NCBI GenBank assembly: GCA_947095585.1
Contig: OX352761.1
Span: 106,296,390-106,360,389 of the forward strand
Length of the DNA stretch: 64,000 nucleotides
Source of the DNA: Nephrocerus scutellatus
Taxonomy: Eukaryota > Arthropoda > Insecta > Diptera > Pipunculidae
Reading direction: 5' to 3'
Each line of letters starts with the position of its first letter. The first letter of the stretch is position 1. The position numbers and the translations under genes were made by a program. Under the pieces are notes generated by a model. The model was not told where the DNA came from. It worked only from the letters and a program-made list of their open reading frames with translations, and did no database searches. This document shows positions 47,431 through 60,009 of this stretch, one piece after another.

Positions 47431-47646
47431 ACCAAAAGTATTTTTCACGTTGCCCCACCTCTCGCGAATGGGTGAAAAATGTTCCGAGAGCAATAACTTG
47501 TAACGGAAAGCTTCTCAGTTCGTCGTTCGAATCTGGCCTTAAATTGTAGGTCCGTTCCATTTTTGTCCAAAAATTTACATAAGGGTCGCGAGAAGCTAGG
47601 CCTTGGAGCGCAACGGGCCGTCGCGCCGAATATTATTATTATTATA
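47431..47646 (+). repeat. SINE, body and 3' end
   Basis: It starts at the ACCAAAAGTATTTTTCACG junction after the (missing) tRNA head. It keeps CCCACCTCTCGCGAATGGG, the AAGCTTCTCAGTTCG segment, GGCCTTAAATTGTAGGTCC and the CGCGCCGAATATTATTATTA tail. 5'-truncated. Confidence 0.8.
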
Positions 47647-47649
47647 GAT

Positions 47650-50600
47650 AACAACAACAGAAATTGCTCATTTATAATATTTCTCTGTCTTGTGGGTGCT
47701 CTAAACTTTTAAGCTAATTAATACGTTTATCGTAACATTAACCTGTCAATGTAAATAATTGTAATCCTACGAAAACTTTAACTTCATATACAAAACGTTG
47801 TTATTATCGTAGTAAACTCTTTATATAATATACATACATACATACACGTAATTGTAAATTAATTAATTTTAAATTAATAAGCATTAATTAAATGTGCCAA
47901 CAACTTATTCAATGTGCTTATTATCCCATTATTGACGACAGTCAATCATAAATTGCCCATGATACAATCATACTTACGACACATAGTATATTGTAGAGGT
48001 ACAGAAAAGCAAGAAAAACCATAAACTAATAAGAAACGTAACCGAAATCTAAAGGATTTAATTCAATTTCTTTATCGGATTATATTTTATCATAGATCAT
48101 GTCCTTAATTGATTTTAGTTTTACAAATTGTGGAATAAATTGTACCATATCTTTCGGATAAACCCATCTAATTAGAATTATCGCTTGGATAGCTGCTTCA
48201 TCAAATATTACTCATGCATGCATGAAATGAAGAAAGTAAATTTTTTCGACTGAGTTAGTTTACAAATTATTTGAAAAAAAATATGCAAGTATGTGTAATT
48301 CTTTGCTTTCCTGCTTACGTAAGCCTGCATTTGATTTTGATACTAAAATGAGATGAGACAAATAGGAAAGAGTAGCTGTTCCGGACGAAGTGCACTCCTT
48401 TTGACATATTACGAGTATATGGCTCTTAGCCAACTTACTTACGAATCAGGTAGAAATTTTCGATTGACTTGATTTTTGTTGGCCTCATCTTTTTAGAAAT
48501 TTATTTCTTAATCGAAAGAAATTTTGATATTGCTTATGATGTTAGTGGTGGACAAAGAAGACATTTAATTTAAATTTTGGGATTACAAATTTTCAAAATG
48601 TTGTTTTGAGCAAAAAAAAAATTAATCCCCACGGAGAAGTGTAACTGAAGTTCCGGTGACATTGGGGTTTCACGAACTCTTAGAGCAGCAAAGGCAATTC
48701 TTTCGTCTGTTCGACTCTAAGAGCAACGGGATAATAGAGCTTTTATTCCCAAGCAAAATATCTGTTTTAAAAAGTTACCAATCCAATCCAAAACCCTCTC
48801 TGTAAAAAACTCGATTCTGCTAAAAAAAAACAACTTTTGAAAAATACTTAACCTGACAACTCAATTTTTAAAATTTCATTCAAAAGTTCTTTTAAAAACT
48901 AATTGATATCATTCACGAAATCAAATCATGTTCATCACATTACAGAAAGCCAGTAACATAATTCTGAAAATGTTGGACACAAAAAATTGTCGAAACTTTG
49001 TCGCAATCCTTATAGCGCTGCGTCAAAACTCCTTTTAATGTGTTCCAGGGATTTCTCATCACATGACGGTCCTTAAACCATCTCCTCTGATGATGATGAC
49101 GAAGATGATATGTAATAGTAGTGAAAACTTACGTAATGGTTATGTGCGTTGTGTTGCACTAATGACAGGTTGTCATCATGAATACAATTTTTCGCCTGAA
49201 GAGCGTACACGTTGATTTTTCTTTCTTTTATTTCGTGCGCAATGTCCGTACGTTGCGTAAAGGAAAATTTGATATCACAAAGAATTATGTGGCGGTTTAC
49301 TTAAAACTTGGGCAAAATCACCCAATGAATAATCATTAATAGAAAGAACTTGTCTGTATGTATGATGAATGTAACCATTATGTATTTAGTGCAGACTTAT
49401 TTGGAAAGGAGAAAGAACCCATTAAACTGACTATTTGATGGAACATCTTCATGCTGGTCATGATTTGGTGCGGTTTAAACAAATGGGCAAGGTTAAGTAT
49501 TTTATGTGGAGATTAGAGTGCTACAACGGCATTAATAGATATGTATTAAATATTTTCCTATTACACGCTCGAAGGCAGCGGGAAATTACTCTATTAGGCG
49601 GAGGTAGTTTGTGATGCAGGTTATGCACATAAGTAAATAAGCAGTTTACACGATTAAGGATACAGGAACAACCCTTCAATTACGCACAACATAATTTCAA
49701 CGTTTTTCGTCGTCTTAGGAAATGAAGGCGAAAATGGCGCACCAACAAACCATGGTCGCATAATTTGCTACTGTTGCATGCACGTCTCGCTAGAACAACC
49801 AACCGACCTGATCAGCAATAAGCAATTTGGTAACAATTCACTGCAAAAACCAGCTTTTGCTAGTGGTGGTGGTGGTGCTGATGCTCAAATCAGCCGTCGT
49901 GTTACCAATTATGCAAATTTTTCAGTGCTGCCGCATGATGTCGTCGAACGCAATAAGAAGAAGGAAACATAAGGATGATTGGTTGCTCTTTCCCCCTTCC
50001 TGACTCTAAAGGAAGTTGATTACATATAATCACGCCAATTGCTTCAGTATTGGTTGACTTCAGTAATTTTTTATAACAAAAACTCGTCATTTTTAAAGCA
50101 TATTTTAAGATAATACATATTTGATTATTTTTTTCAAAATATGTTAATATTGATTGCTCGTTTATTTTATTATAATAATATGACAAAGTTATAGCGAACG
50201 GAAATTCTCGATCAGTGACAATATAATGCCCCATTTAATGATCAGTATAGAAGATTTCACCGAACGGAGCAATTTTCGGTTGAATTTTTTTCTAAAGTGT
50301 TTTTAAAAAAGATAGCTCCCGTAGAGTAACCAACCGGTTTTTTGATAATTAACATTTTTCTGTTACTAATTTTTTCTGCTTTTTCCTCAATATGCATAAA
50401 CTGATTTTAATATTTTTTAAGAGACCGAAGCACAAAATTTTGTTATTAATTTTATTTACAAAAATAGATATTTGCGGTATATGGAGACTCTACAATCAAC
50501 ATCGTTTCGTTATGCCACCAAAATGAAATGAAAAATGTATCTTTATCTCAAAAACTTGATTATTCATGGAATTCATAGAACTTCTTCTAACAATCTTTGG

Positions 50601-50920
50601 AATACGGCTAAAAAATTTAATTGTTCTAAAGTTAATAGATACGTACACATCTTGACATTTAATAATTATTTTTTAAAAAAGCCATTGCAATGGTATTCAG
50701 TCTGTAACGAAATAGAACTTTGTAACACAATCAAAGTTTTTTAGGCGCCTATTTACCCTGTATATGAATGGAAGTGAGTAAACAATTTTATTTTGGTTTT
50801 AAATAATTAATTTTAAAGCTTGAGTTTTCATTAATTTATCAAATTCTCGACAGGTGTTGGAAAAACTTATGTAAAAGATTAATAAAAAAAATGCAAGAAT
50901 ACTTAATTCTTATTTCATTA
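47650..50920. other. 3.3 kb of intron without a recognisable gene or TE
   Basis: Mostly AT-rich. 49,080-49,260 and 49,680-49,960 are GC-richer, with a GGTGGTGGTGGTGCTGATGC stretch at about 49,867. The 64-codon frame 49,778-49,972 and the 110-codon antisense frame 49,902-50,234 have no recognisable domain and overlap each other. Confidence 0.4.
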
Positions 50921-50924
50921 TTAT

Positions 50925-51180
50925 TAATTATAATTTTAAAATTCTCTATTTTAACTTTGGATCAGTCGTGTTTGAGCGTTTGTGTGTTTATATGTTTGTT
51001 TGTATGCTTGTGGCCAAATCTTGTTTTACTTCCTACGCCCAATATAAATTTTGCACATATATGTGTCTCTAATTGAAACACTTTCTAAAAAAAACTTGGA
51101 TATTATCGGGCCCAGCTCCCATATAAACCCACATGTGAAAACTCCGATTAGAGAATTTACATGAAAAACTTGAATTTTTA
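50925..51180 (-). repeat. Family R repeat, copy 3 (diverged)
   Basis: TTTTGCACATATATGTGTCT then CTAATTGAAACACTTTCT then ATCGGGCCCAGCTCCCATAT follows the same landmark order as copies 1 and 2. It is more diverged and shorter. By orientation it reads like copy 1 (6,643-6,990). Confidence 0.5.
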
Positions 51181-51509
51181 CGGGTGAAGTATATATTTAG
51201 ACTCAGTGATATTTAAATTGTATATATTAGTATGTTCTGGTATTTGCTAGATGATTCGAATGGAATATAATAGAAAAGATTAGAAGCTATAGATTTGTAT
51301 AAATACAGCAACATTATCGCAGTAAGTTTATTTATTATTTGGAATTCAATAAGAGTACTTCAAAAGAAAATAAGTTAGAACTACCGCCTCTGTGAATAAC
51401 TGTTTTATAAGTGAACAATAAGTAATCACCAGTGTAAATTGGTGTACTTTTGGTATTTGTTAATTAAAGTCATAATTTGTGAATTAACGTTTTCCGTTGG
51501 CACACGCTC

Positions 51510-52850
51510 AAGGGGCTTAAACCCTTATGATGCTAGGCACATAAGGGTGCTACTGGCTATTTCTCTTAAGCACCGTTGGTGGAAGAAGCGATAGAACAGT
51601 GACAAGCATAGGAAACGTTCCTGAGATGTTCAAGCGAATCTATTGATTTCGCTATGTGTACGTCACAAGGTTTTATCGCATGCTTCGGAATCTGCCAAGC
51701 AGATGAAAGGTGGTCTTATGTGCACCCCCCGAGCAGACTTTACAGTGTTTGGGGCGAATGAATGCCTTCTAGATATGAGCCACATCAAAAGGAAGTGAAA
51801 TATTTCTTGCATCGTGTTTAGAAACAAAGGCACTATCTAAGCGTTAAATATGTGGTCCATTCCAAGAATTGTTAGTTTTTCAGTTTCTTCGACGCCAGTG
51901 CCATTCATTGATAATGGCTGGAGATTACTATATTGCTTCAATGGTAGAAAACAGCATTGAGTTTTGGAAGCGTTAAATTCGACTCTATTGTGTTATCCCT
52001 AATTTGATATGCTGTTAAGTTTAGAATTTAATGAGCTTAACATACGCTGTAGTTCTAGTTCCACATCCGGAGAGAAAGGACTGGAACCTGCGTACTTATA
52101 AAAGAAGCTAAGAGTACTGTCGTCAGCCTAGGAATATCTTGGATAAGAAGTTACAGTCAGAAGATCTTTAATGAAAATAAAAAAGAGTGTCGGACACAAA
52201 ATACAGCACTGACGGGCACCCGCACTTATGCGGTTAATATCAGAATTGAAACCATCCAATACCACTTGGATTAAAAGATAGCTTCTAACCCATTGAAGTA
52301 GGATTACATCGAATCCAAATGCACGGATTTTAGACAGAAGAGCTTGGTGCCAAATGCCTTTAAAATATCAAGGGCTGCAACTTTGCTTTCATCAAACTTG
52401 TTAAAAGACTAGTTCCACTTTTCGTTGAGATATGCCATCAGATCACCCGTATAACGTTGTCAACGGAAATCATATTGGCGGTCATTGAGTAGATTTCGTG
52501 ATTGAAGATATTTCATAACCTGATGGTTAATCAGCGTTTCCATGACCTTAGAAAGAAGGGAGGTTAATGCTACTTGTCGGTACGAAGAGAGAGATAACGG
52601 TTCGCCTCTTCACCTCTTCAGAAGTAATGGAGAAATACCATCTGGTAAACAGCGGATTTGTGTATGCTGAGATCGCCTTAAACTCTAGAAACTTCACGAG
52701 TACGAATGTAAATCGGTCGGTAGCAAAGCACAATCTGAAACCGTGGAAGCAAAGCACAGTCTGAAAGCGTGTAGCTAGCTGGAAACTTTTCAGCATGTAG
52801 ATTGGCCTTGTCCTTAGAGTTGACAGCTGGAATGTCCGTTTATAGCGTTT
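51510..52850 (-). mobile_element. Family A LINE, frameshifted copy
   Basis: The nucleotide sequence parallels 10.83-12.5 kb in the same orientation: ATTGATTTCGCTATGT, GTGAAATATTTCTTGCATCG, TTTTGGAAGCGTTAAATTCG, then a region encoding ADDSTLSFFYK on the minus strand at about 52,133-52,100. Here the catalytic Asp pair is kept, unlike at 11.6 kb. It continues with the pre-palm region to about 52,850. Many frameshifts, inactive. Sequence unrelated to this element resumes near 52,860. Confidence 0.75.
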
Positions 52851-52959
52851 TTAAATACAAAGTTTTAAATTTTCCCATCCTTTATAATTATTATTGATAT
52901 CTAATATCAAGTATATTTGTTTTATTATTTGATCAGATGTAAGTGGTTTTTTTCGAGGT

Positions 52960-53600
52960 CTTAGGTAATTAGAAACAGATATATCGATTCATGATCGTTA
53001 TGTAAAAAATATCATCGATCATTACCATTTTGCAGCTGCACAATTATACGAAAATTGTCGCCATGTATTTGTATTTTCGGTAAACTTAAAGATCCAGATA
53101 AATATATTGTTACAGTGTGAATAGTAGAGAAACAATGATTGACTCGTGGGGTACCCCTTAATGAAAATTTGTAATTTGAATGTTTAAGATAGCTTCAAAT
53201 ATTATGAAAAGAAATGAAAGAATTAAAATTGGTCTACAAAGAGTCGGTGCATGCCTTAATTCTTTTTTCTTGATGGGTGAAGTAACTTAAGCTATTTTCA
53301 ATTCCAGTGGGAATTGAGTCGTTGTCATTAAATACATGAGACATGGTATGACTTAAGAATGATGTTAAGAAATTTATGATTAATGCTATCCAGCCAATTT
53401 GCGTTGGATTTGATGCTTAGAATTGCTTGCAAGATATCACAGCACATATCATCTGGATCGTCTATGCCGCGATGCCAAGGAAATAGAAACTTTAAACTAA
53501 GTTGATTGAGATTTTCATTAAAGGCAATATCAAACTTTTCTTTTAAAATTCACATTTCTTAGTTGATTTTTTGGTTAAATAAAGAATTTTGCTTTGTGGC
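52960..53600 (-). mobile_element. Jockey/CR1-like LINE remnant (pre-palm reverse transcriptase)
   Basis: On the minus strand DPDDMCCDILQAILSIKSNA then NWLDSINHKFLNIILKSYHV is readable at about 53,465-53,350. This corresponds to the IKSNA-G-D-I--KFLK-ILP motif at the start of the LINE polymerase. A further shifted SIPTGIENSL block lies near 53,320, and a GVPQ-like word (YPTSQ) near 53,155. A different family from A, judging from this wording. Confidence 0.55.
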
Positions 53601-55245
53601 CCGCACAGGACAACGGTTTTACATAGAATAACTTAAAAAAATATCGGCGTTTTTATAAATAGTTTAGAACATTTTCCAATCAACTCAATGAAAAGGAATT
53701 CAAAATAAACAAAACTAATACGACATCCAGCACTTTATTTAGCTTCCTTAAGTATTACCAAATATTATTGGTATTATTACTTGATTTTTATTAAAGCCTC
53801 AATTTAAACGCATTTAGACTATATAACTTTCTTATACAAGAGATAAGCTTTATTTATTTGTTGTGGTTGAGGTTTTAGTTTCCTTAAAAATTTAAATACT
53901 AATAGCCATACATAATTCGCGTTAAACATTGTCGGCATTTAACAAAGAAATCAAAATATATAATAAATATGATAATGAAAAAGATAATTTCAACTCTTCC
54001 TGTTAATATAAGTGTTATTACAAGAAAATTAATTGCTTGGAAATTTAATTGAAACACGCGATGAATTTCTAATAGCTTTGTGGATTCACCGCCTAGACCA
54101 GTTCTTTTATAAATCAACATTAAAATCGCATATCTTTGCCTTCATTGTATACTGCAACAGTAATGAAAATGCATCTTAATTTCGCATAAGATATTCGGTC
54201 ATTGCAGATATTTTTCATATGCAATACCCAGTACTCAATGGCACTAGTAACAAAAACCTTCGCCCAATAATTACTCAATAAGTCAACAAGCAATAACATA
54301 TCAAAAATTAACCATTTTCTCCCGGGTAACCTGCCGACACAAACACCCCAATTTGGTCAACAAATTGAGCAAACTCTTAAATACCATCAGTACAAGTCGT
54401 CATAAATCACTTTGTCTTAAATTTTCTGTAACAACTGGGACATTTCGCTGTCCAGTTACATTTCTAGTATCTAGTATAGACTAGACTAGACTAGTATCTC
54501 TTGTATTCAGTGCTTTCTTTTTCAAACTTATTTAATATGCTATGTGTATACACACTTGAAAGTGAAGAATTCCCATAGTAACACATCCTGCAACGAGGTC
54601 GACACTAATAGGGTAGGAATGATTTATGCACCTGTAGGATTCCCACACACAAACATTACATACATACTGAACATTGCAAGATTATTTTTTTTATCACTTA
54701 ACAGATGGAGTGAATACATACATAATAAAATTTCTATGAATGGCAAATAAAGAGACTGGAAGGAAAAGCATATGTATAACTTTATCCTGGGAAAACTCTC
54801 AAATAAAAAGAAAAGAATGCATTTCAACTCAATTGAAGTTTTCAAACAATTATTTTAAAAGTTTACGAAGTATGTAATGGTAAAACAGTTTATCAAATCC
54901 TTAAGCAACTAACTTCCCAAATTAATATTCTAAAAAAATATGTTATCTACATTTCTGCAACACAAATATTATATTAAGAAGGTCACAAGGTCCCCAGAGT
55001 CAAATTAAATTTCGTTCTATTTGTCTAATATTGTATTTAGCGCTGTGACTTACCGAAAGATAACAAGGATAATGACCTAACTGTTGAGCACTTCACATTT
55101 TTTGTTTTTCTGAAGGTATAATTTTTGCTATCACAGAAAAAGTTCAGTTCACCCTTATCCGCTTGCATGCCTACTTGTAAAATTTTCAACTCTCTGCTGG
55201 AATCGAAGAAACACCACCAGATGAAAGGGTGATTTTCAGATAAAA
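53601..55245. other. AT-rich intron, no gene recognised
   Basis: A short local repeat of CTAGTAT/AGACTAGACTAGACTAG lies at about 54,462-54,498. Otherwise no supported feature. Confidence 0.4.
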
Positions 55246-55249
55246 GTTA

Positions 55250-56240
55250 ACTCTGTAATTACATTTATTAGACACCATCACCCCAACAACACCAACACCA
55301 CTTCTTTCTTCACCAGGACTTAATTTGTGGAGCATCCATCATTAGACAGATTTATTTGGCGAAGTTAACAGAGGGGTGCAAATTGTGCAAAGGCCAACAG
55401 AAGCAATACAACCATACAACAAGCACAGCAACATGGCTTACTGTTGAAGATGTAGTAAATGATTTAACGAAATAATTAATGAGATTTTAATTTTAATGGC
55501 AAATAATTAATTTCAACGTAGCACACTTGTCCCGAACATTAGAGCGAGCGAGTTTTAATGGGATCGGCTAACATGAGGACATTTTAAAGTTAATTATATC
55601 ACCAATGAAAAATGAAAAAACCAAAAAAAAACCCAAATCACGACTAAAGTTCCTGAATGCTCCATATATATCTTTATGACTGTGTGCAAGTCAAAGATGA
55701 CCACCTTAATTACAGGGCTTCTGCGAAACCGCGATGCCTGAGTGCAAAAAATAACCTGTTTTCACTTTATGATAAAGCCAACAATAAAGCGAAGAAAAGA
55801 AACGAAATGAAAGAATGAGGTTCCTCTGAGTCTCTGAAAGTCTTCCTCTGCATTTACCATCAGTCCACAAATACGAAACCCGTCGCTGGCACGTTTGGTC
55901 TTTTAATGAATGTGGCGGTGCAGCAAACTGAATATGAGCGCTCCAGCTTGATGATGTGCCACCGCGTCATACCTGACGCCATACACTCTCTCCCCAAGAG
56001 CCGCATAATGTGGTATTTTATTTAAACAAAACCCTAAACGGTGGTTCGCAACAATCAATCAAATGCAGAATTGAATGCAGATATTGTGTGTGGAGCAGAA
56101 CAAAGCAAAAATATACCATCAATTGATTTTTCATTAATAATTCACATGAATTGCGGCGTGCTGGAGAGGAGGGACTTTCAGACTTTAGTGGAATTGCAGG
56201 CTTTCAATGCAATTGCTACGAAATGTTATTGATAAATTCA
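55250..56240 (+). promoter_or_regulatory. Candidate intronic enhancer with homeodomain-type sites
   Basis: Unique-looking block free of TE motifs. It holds AATAATTAATGAG at about 55,471-55,483 and AATAATTAATTTC at about 55,502-55,514. TTTTAATG occurs three times (55,491, 55,552 and 55,902). A GAGCGAGCGAG run lies near 55,542, and GGATCGGCTAACATGAGG at about 55,561. Paired TAATTA cores are typical Hox/homeodomain sites, and Hox introns in flies often carry autoregulatory or segmental enhancers. No proof from sequence alone. Confidence 0.4.
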
Positions 56241-57115
56241 CTTTTGTATTTGTTATATTTAATTTAATTATAATAATTAGAGACGAAGTCGGCTTTAAAC
56301 AGAAGTACCTAGCACTGGCTGAACGACGTCGTATCTAATTATAATAATTATTTTTTTAATAATAATAACGCAAAGCTATTTGTCAATAACATTTCTGGTT
56401 TAAAAAGAACTAAAAGTACAATTTCTCGTAATATATCAACAAATTGGGGTTAATTTACTATCGTTTGTATGCAATTTGTCGTTTTTGATTCCTATTGGGT
56501 AGATCTGCATTTGCATTTGCAGTGAAAGGTCAGAAAATTCAAAACCGATATTTTTGCAATTTATCAGCGTTTATGTTAATAGGTTTTAATAAATTGAAAA
56601 CAGTTCATATCAATCGCAAAATGACCAACATATCAACATACAAATTTAATACTGTTTTGCGCATCACTGCGTCCGTAAAAAAATTTCAATTCAATTCTTG
56701 ACTTTCTTGACGTATTGTTGTAAAAGAAAAAAATAAGAATACAAATTATTAAGGGAAAATTATGACAGATGAACCATAAGGGTGTATTACAATTAGGATA
56801 GTTCCAATGACATCTAATAATCCGTACCAATTGTTAAATGACAGATATATTTTTTTGATATTGTACGATACCTGCAAGACCATGAACTAATCTGCGAAAA
56901 ACCCTTTACAGAGAGAAATAAGGATACAAGTTTATTACTTATACCTATGCGATCATGTCTTAAAAATATTTTCGAGATTTATGGTTAACAAATATTATGA
57001 TTTTTTATCAATAAAGTCACTCTTTTAATGACATATGCAAAATCGACCTACAGACTTTGAAAAGCAATAAACCACGAACGAAACCACGATTAGAAAATAA
57101 ATTTAGTTATTAATT
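56241..57115. other. AT-rich intron, no gene recognised
   Basis: ATTATAATAATTA occurs at about 56,268 and again near 56,338, as a short direct repeat around a 60-bp GC-richer insert. This could mark a small insertion, but no ends were identified. Confidence 0.35.
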
Positions 57116-57190
57116 TAATGACTTCTTGTAGTGCATAAGAGTGGGCACTGCCTTCGTATTGCTTTTAAATGGTTGGGTGAAATTTCGACC

Positions 57191-57216
57191 AAGGTTAGGT
57201 TGGGTTAGGTTTGGTT
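57191..57216. repeat. GGTTAGGTT short repeat
   Basis: Three imperfect GGTTAGGTT/GGTTTGGTT units. This motif is common in insect noncoding DNA and is not evidence of a telomere here. Confidence 0.6.
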
Positions 57217-58237
57217 GCTGCTACTGCATACTTAGATCGTTGACTTACCAATTGCGTTACCAATAAAATTTCGGAGCAATTGCATTGTAAGCCTGCAATT
57301 CCACTAAAGTCTAAAAGACCCTCCTCTCCAGCATGCTGCATTTCGCGGTTTCGCAGTAGCCCTAACAGGATCAAATCCTTTCCCCTTTTACTACAAAACC
57401 CATTTGGTGCTTTTTATACATTTTAGGATGTTTCCCACTTTACAATTCTCGACAGCTGCTCAATGTGTGATATTCCAAATTTCTGTTTCCAAGAGCCGGA
57501 CATGTACACAGGAAATGGGATACTGTTTCTTCCTCTTTGGCGTGATATCAGCTTCTACATAAGTCATCACACTCACGGCCCATCCTTCTAGCATGTACAC
57601 CAAGGAGACAGTGCCCTGTTAAAATACCTATAGTTATTTTTATATCCCTTCTTTACAGGGATATTGGCGCACTAGAGCGATTTCAGTCCAGCCTAGGCCA
57701 AACCTGTTTCTCTTTAGTACATGTGTGGGTGTGCGCCGACCTCGCGCTTGTGAATGCTTCTGCCTCTTTCCGAAGCAAAAACTTAACCGCTGACAAAGGT
57801 CTTCCTATGTCTGCCCTTTTCGGTAGCAGTTGAAGTTTAGTGCCATTTAAAGCCAGTTCGTCTGCCATGTAGTTGACAACTATATGAGATAGACCGGGGA
57901 GCCAGACTAAGCGAATGTTGAAATACTCACTAATATTCTTGATAGATGTGTGGCAGCTTATCGCTACCCCCGTCGTTATTGAGAATGAATCCAGCCTAAC
58001 TGTCATAAATAACGTTATCGCTTACCGATACTATATTATATCTCAGCCATAGGTGACTGCCTCCTCAATCGCTGTAACCTCAGCCTGATACCTGCTGCAA
58101 TGGTCCGGGAGCCGAACGGAAATGTTTTTGTTAACTTTGTCACAGTAGATTCTGGTGCTGACTTTAACGTCAAGCTTGGAGCCGTCCGTGAAGAATTTAA
58201 ATGCAAGAGTTTCTATAATCCCTCCATTCAGGCATAA

Positions 58238-58506
58238 ATAATAATAATATTCGGCGCGACAGACCATTGCGGTCCAAGGCCTAGCTTCTCGAAAACATAT
58301 ATGTTGAGCATGGATATTTTTGCACACAAACCGAGGGGATTTAGAATTTAATGCCGGATCCGAACGGCGAATTGAGAAAGCTTTTCGTGACAAGCTATTA
58401 CTCTGGGACGTTTGTCAGGCTTTTGCGAGAGGTGGGAAACCGCGAAAAATACTTTTGGTGTTACTTGGATTCGAACCACGAACCTCCTGCTGAGAAGCCA
58501 AGCCTT
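58238..58506 (-). repeat. SINE inserted in the LOA/R1-type LINE, with target-site duplication
   Basis: On the minus strand, the 5' end (head with B box GGTTCGAATCC, 58,477-58,467) lies near 58,506 and the AATATTATTATTATTTA tail at 58,238-58,255. The flanks ATTCAGGCATAA (58,226-58,237) and ATTGAAGCATAA (58,507-58,518) match at 10 of 12 positions and look like the target-site duplication. LINE sequence continues on both sides, so the SINE arrived later. Its A-box region is decayed. Confidence 0.8.
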
Positions 58507-59489
58507 ATTGAAGCATAACACCTGCAGTGTGTAGTCTACGTTCGCCAGTTCTCCCTTTAGCGAGTTATTGATCGTTGAGTGTCCCGTTTGATTACATATC
58601 CACTGATGTATTGCTGATAGCCGCACGGACGTACTGGCTGCTATCTGCCTGCCGTATATATCTACAGGAGTCAGGTAGAACATTACTTCTAGGGCGCATG
58701 TATGTGTTGTTTTTAATAGCCCTCTAATGTGCATACATGCTACCTTTGTGCCTTCTCCAAAAGTTGTACGTAGAAGCCACCAGACACTGACTCCATACAT
58801 ATGTATACGGCAGTCTACTACGGCAGCCAGTGTACCAGCTCCGGTTGTAATCCCCAGCTTTTACCGATAGCGCTTTTACATGCGTATAGGGCTTTAGTTG
58901 CTTTGTTAACTCTCTCTAAAATTTTCAGTTTCCAACTTAGTTTTTTATCCAGAATAGATCATAGAAATTTCACCCAGCTCAGCGTTAGCAATCCTGCTTA
59001 AGAGCATATAATTGATTAGCTTGCATACTGCGTGGTCAATTCCTAGAAGATGCTTGCTATTCATTATGGCCACCGTCTATACATTCTTGAAGGCACATTC
59101 AATGTCGAGGAACGCTTCGAGTGGGTATACTTTCGAGTGTAGTGATTTTTCAATCGTACGCACCAGAGTGTGAAGCGTTGTCTCAACCGACTTCCCTTTG
59201 CAGTAAGCGTATTGACCGGTTTCTTATGTAAATATCTAATAACCTTTCCAAATTTTTCAAAAGAAAGGAAGATAGAGTTATTTGTCTTAGGTCATTTGGG
59301 TAACAATGTGAGCTTGTTCCTGCTTTTGGAATAAAGACTACTTTAACTTCCGTATATGTATTAATTTTAGACACCCTTTGAGAATCACCTCTAACCATCG
59401 AAGGATAATCTCTGAGTTATTCTGTAATTTCGACCAAACTCCTTTCAATTATCTCGTCCGTAATATAATATCTTCTACCTCCTTAGTAA

Positions 59490-59880
59490 TTGTAATGTGC
59501 TGATATTGAGGTCGGGCGAATACGGCGGCCATTTAAATAATTCTTGCAAAGTCAAAACGTAGCTGACTCCAACATGCTACATTCTCAGTTCTGGGTTCTT
59601 CTTTATTTTTTGAACTGAATGTTAGTGTCTTTTTATATCATACTAGCATTAATTCCATTTTAAGCCTTGATTTTGACCGCCCTTCGTGATGCATTGTTTC
59701 CTTGCTTACTTGTCTATTATTTCCATAGTTTTTGAAGTTCGATGTGCACAACTGAATGGATTTTTTTTAATCTTCTTAGCTATCATTCGGATACTTTGCT
59801 CCTTTTAAGCTCGAATTTGTCCTATTTCTTCTTCACTAATTCTCTTTCCTTTTGCAGTGGTTACGGAAATATAGAAGATA
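59490..59880 (-). mobile_element. Tc1/Tc3-like transposase remnant
   Basis: On the minus strand the N-terminal part reads GKRISEEEIGQIRA, then EQSIRMIAKKIKKIHSVVH, typical of the Tc3-type helix-turn-helix (about 59,857-59,750). The C-terminal WPPYSPDLNIS (about 59,540-59,505), from the SPDLNPIE signature, follows only about 200 bp later. The catalytic middle is deleted. Confidence 0.65.
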
Positions 59881-59945
59881 TGTTTTGAGCTAATGTCCGA
59901 AAATCGCATAATCACATCAGATTTTAAAAACGATCGAAAACTTTA

Positions 59946-60008
59946 CGTGTCGTCATCATATTTGGCTCTAAACCAAGTGTCCGGTCCTGGCCTTCCGCAA
60001 AACCTTAC
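59946..60008 (-). repeat. RTE-like LINE 3' terminus (fragment)
   Basis: The plus-strand text CGTCATCATATTTGGCTCTA then GTCCGGTCCTGGCCTTCCGC is the reverse complement of the 3' end of the element at 31.5-31.95 kb (GGGAGGCCAGGACGGGACCC, then AAGCCAAATATGATGATGA). Confidence 0.7.
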
Positions 60009-60009
60009 A

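Larger units (their letters stand above)
57120..59400 (-). mobile_element. LOA/R1-type LINE with RNase H, internally deleted and interrupted by a SINE
   Basis: Read from 59,400 downward. The frame 59,398-59,183 has TEVKVVFIPKAGTSSHCYPN, then LERLLDIYIRN. Next comes QYAYCKGKSVETTLHTLV and LEAFLDIECAF (about 59,215-59,085), the polymerase finger region. The YADD core is missing. SAIGKSWGLQP-type wording then leads into the frame 58,800-58,348 (YGVSVWWLLRTTF, LLKTTHTCALEVMFYLTPVD). RNase H follows: KFFTDGSKLDVKV and RLPDHCSRYQAEVTAIEEAV (frame 58,393-58,043), then LVWLPGLSHIVVNYMADELA (frame 58,006-57,683). The 3' untranslated part runs to about 57,120. A SINE splits it at 58,238-58,506. Inactive. 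Confidence 0.8.

Noticed and set aside
57191..57216. Telomere-like TTAGG motif
   Set aside because: Only three imperfect units inside a LINE remnant. Flies do not use TTAGG telomeres.
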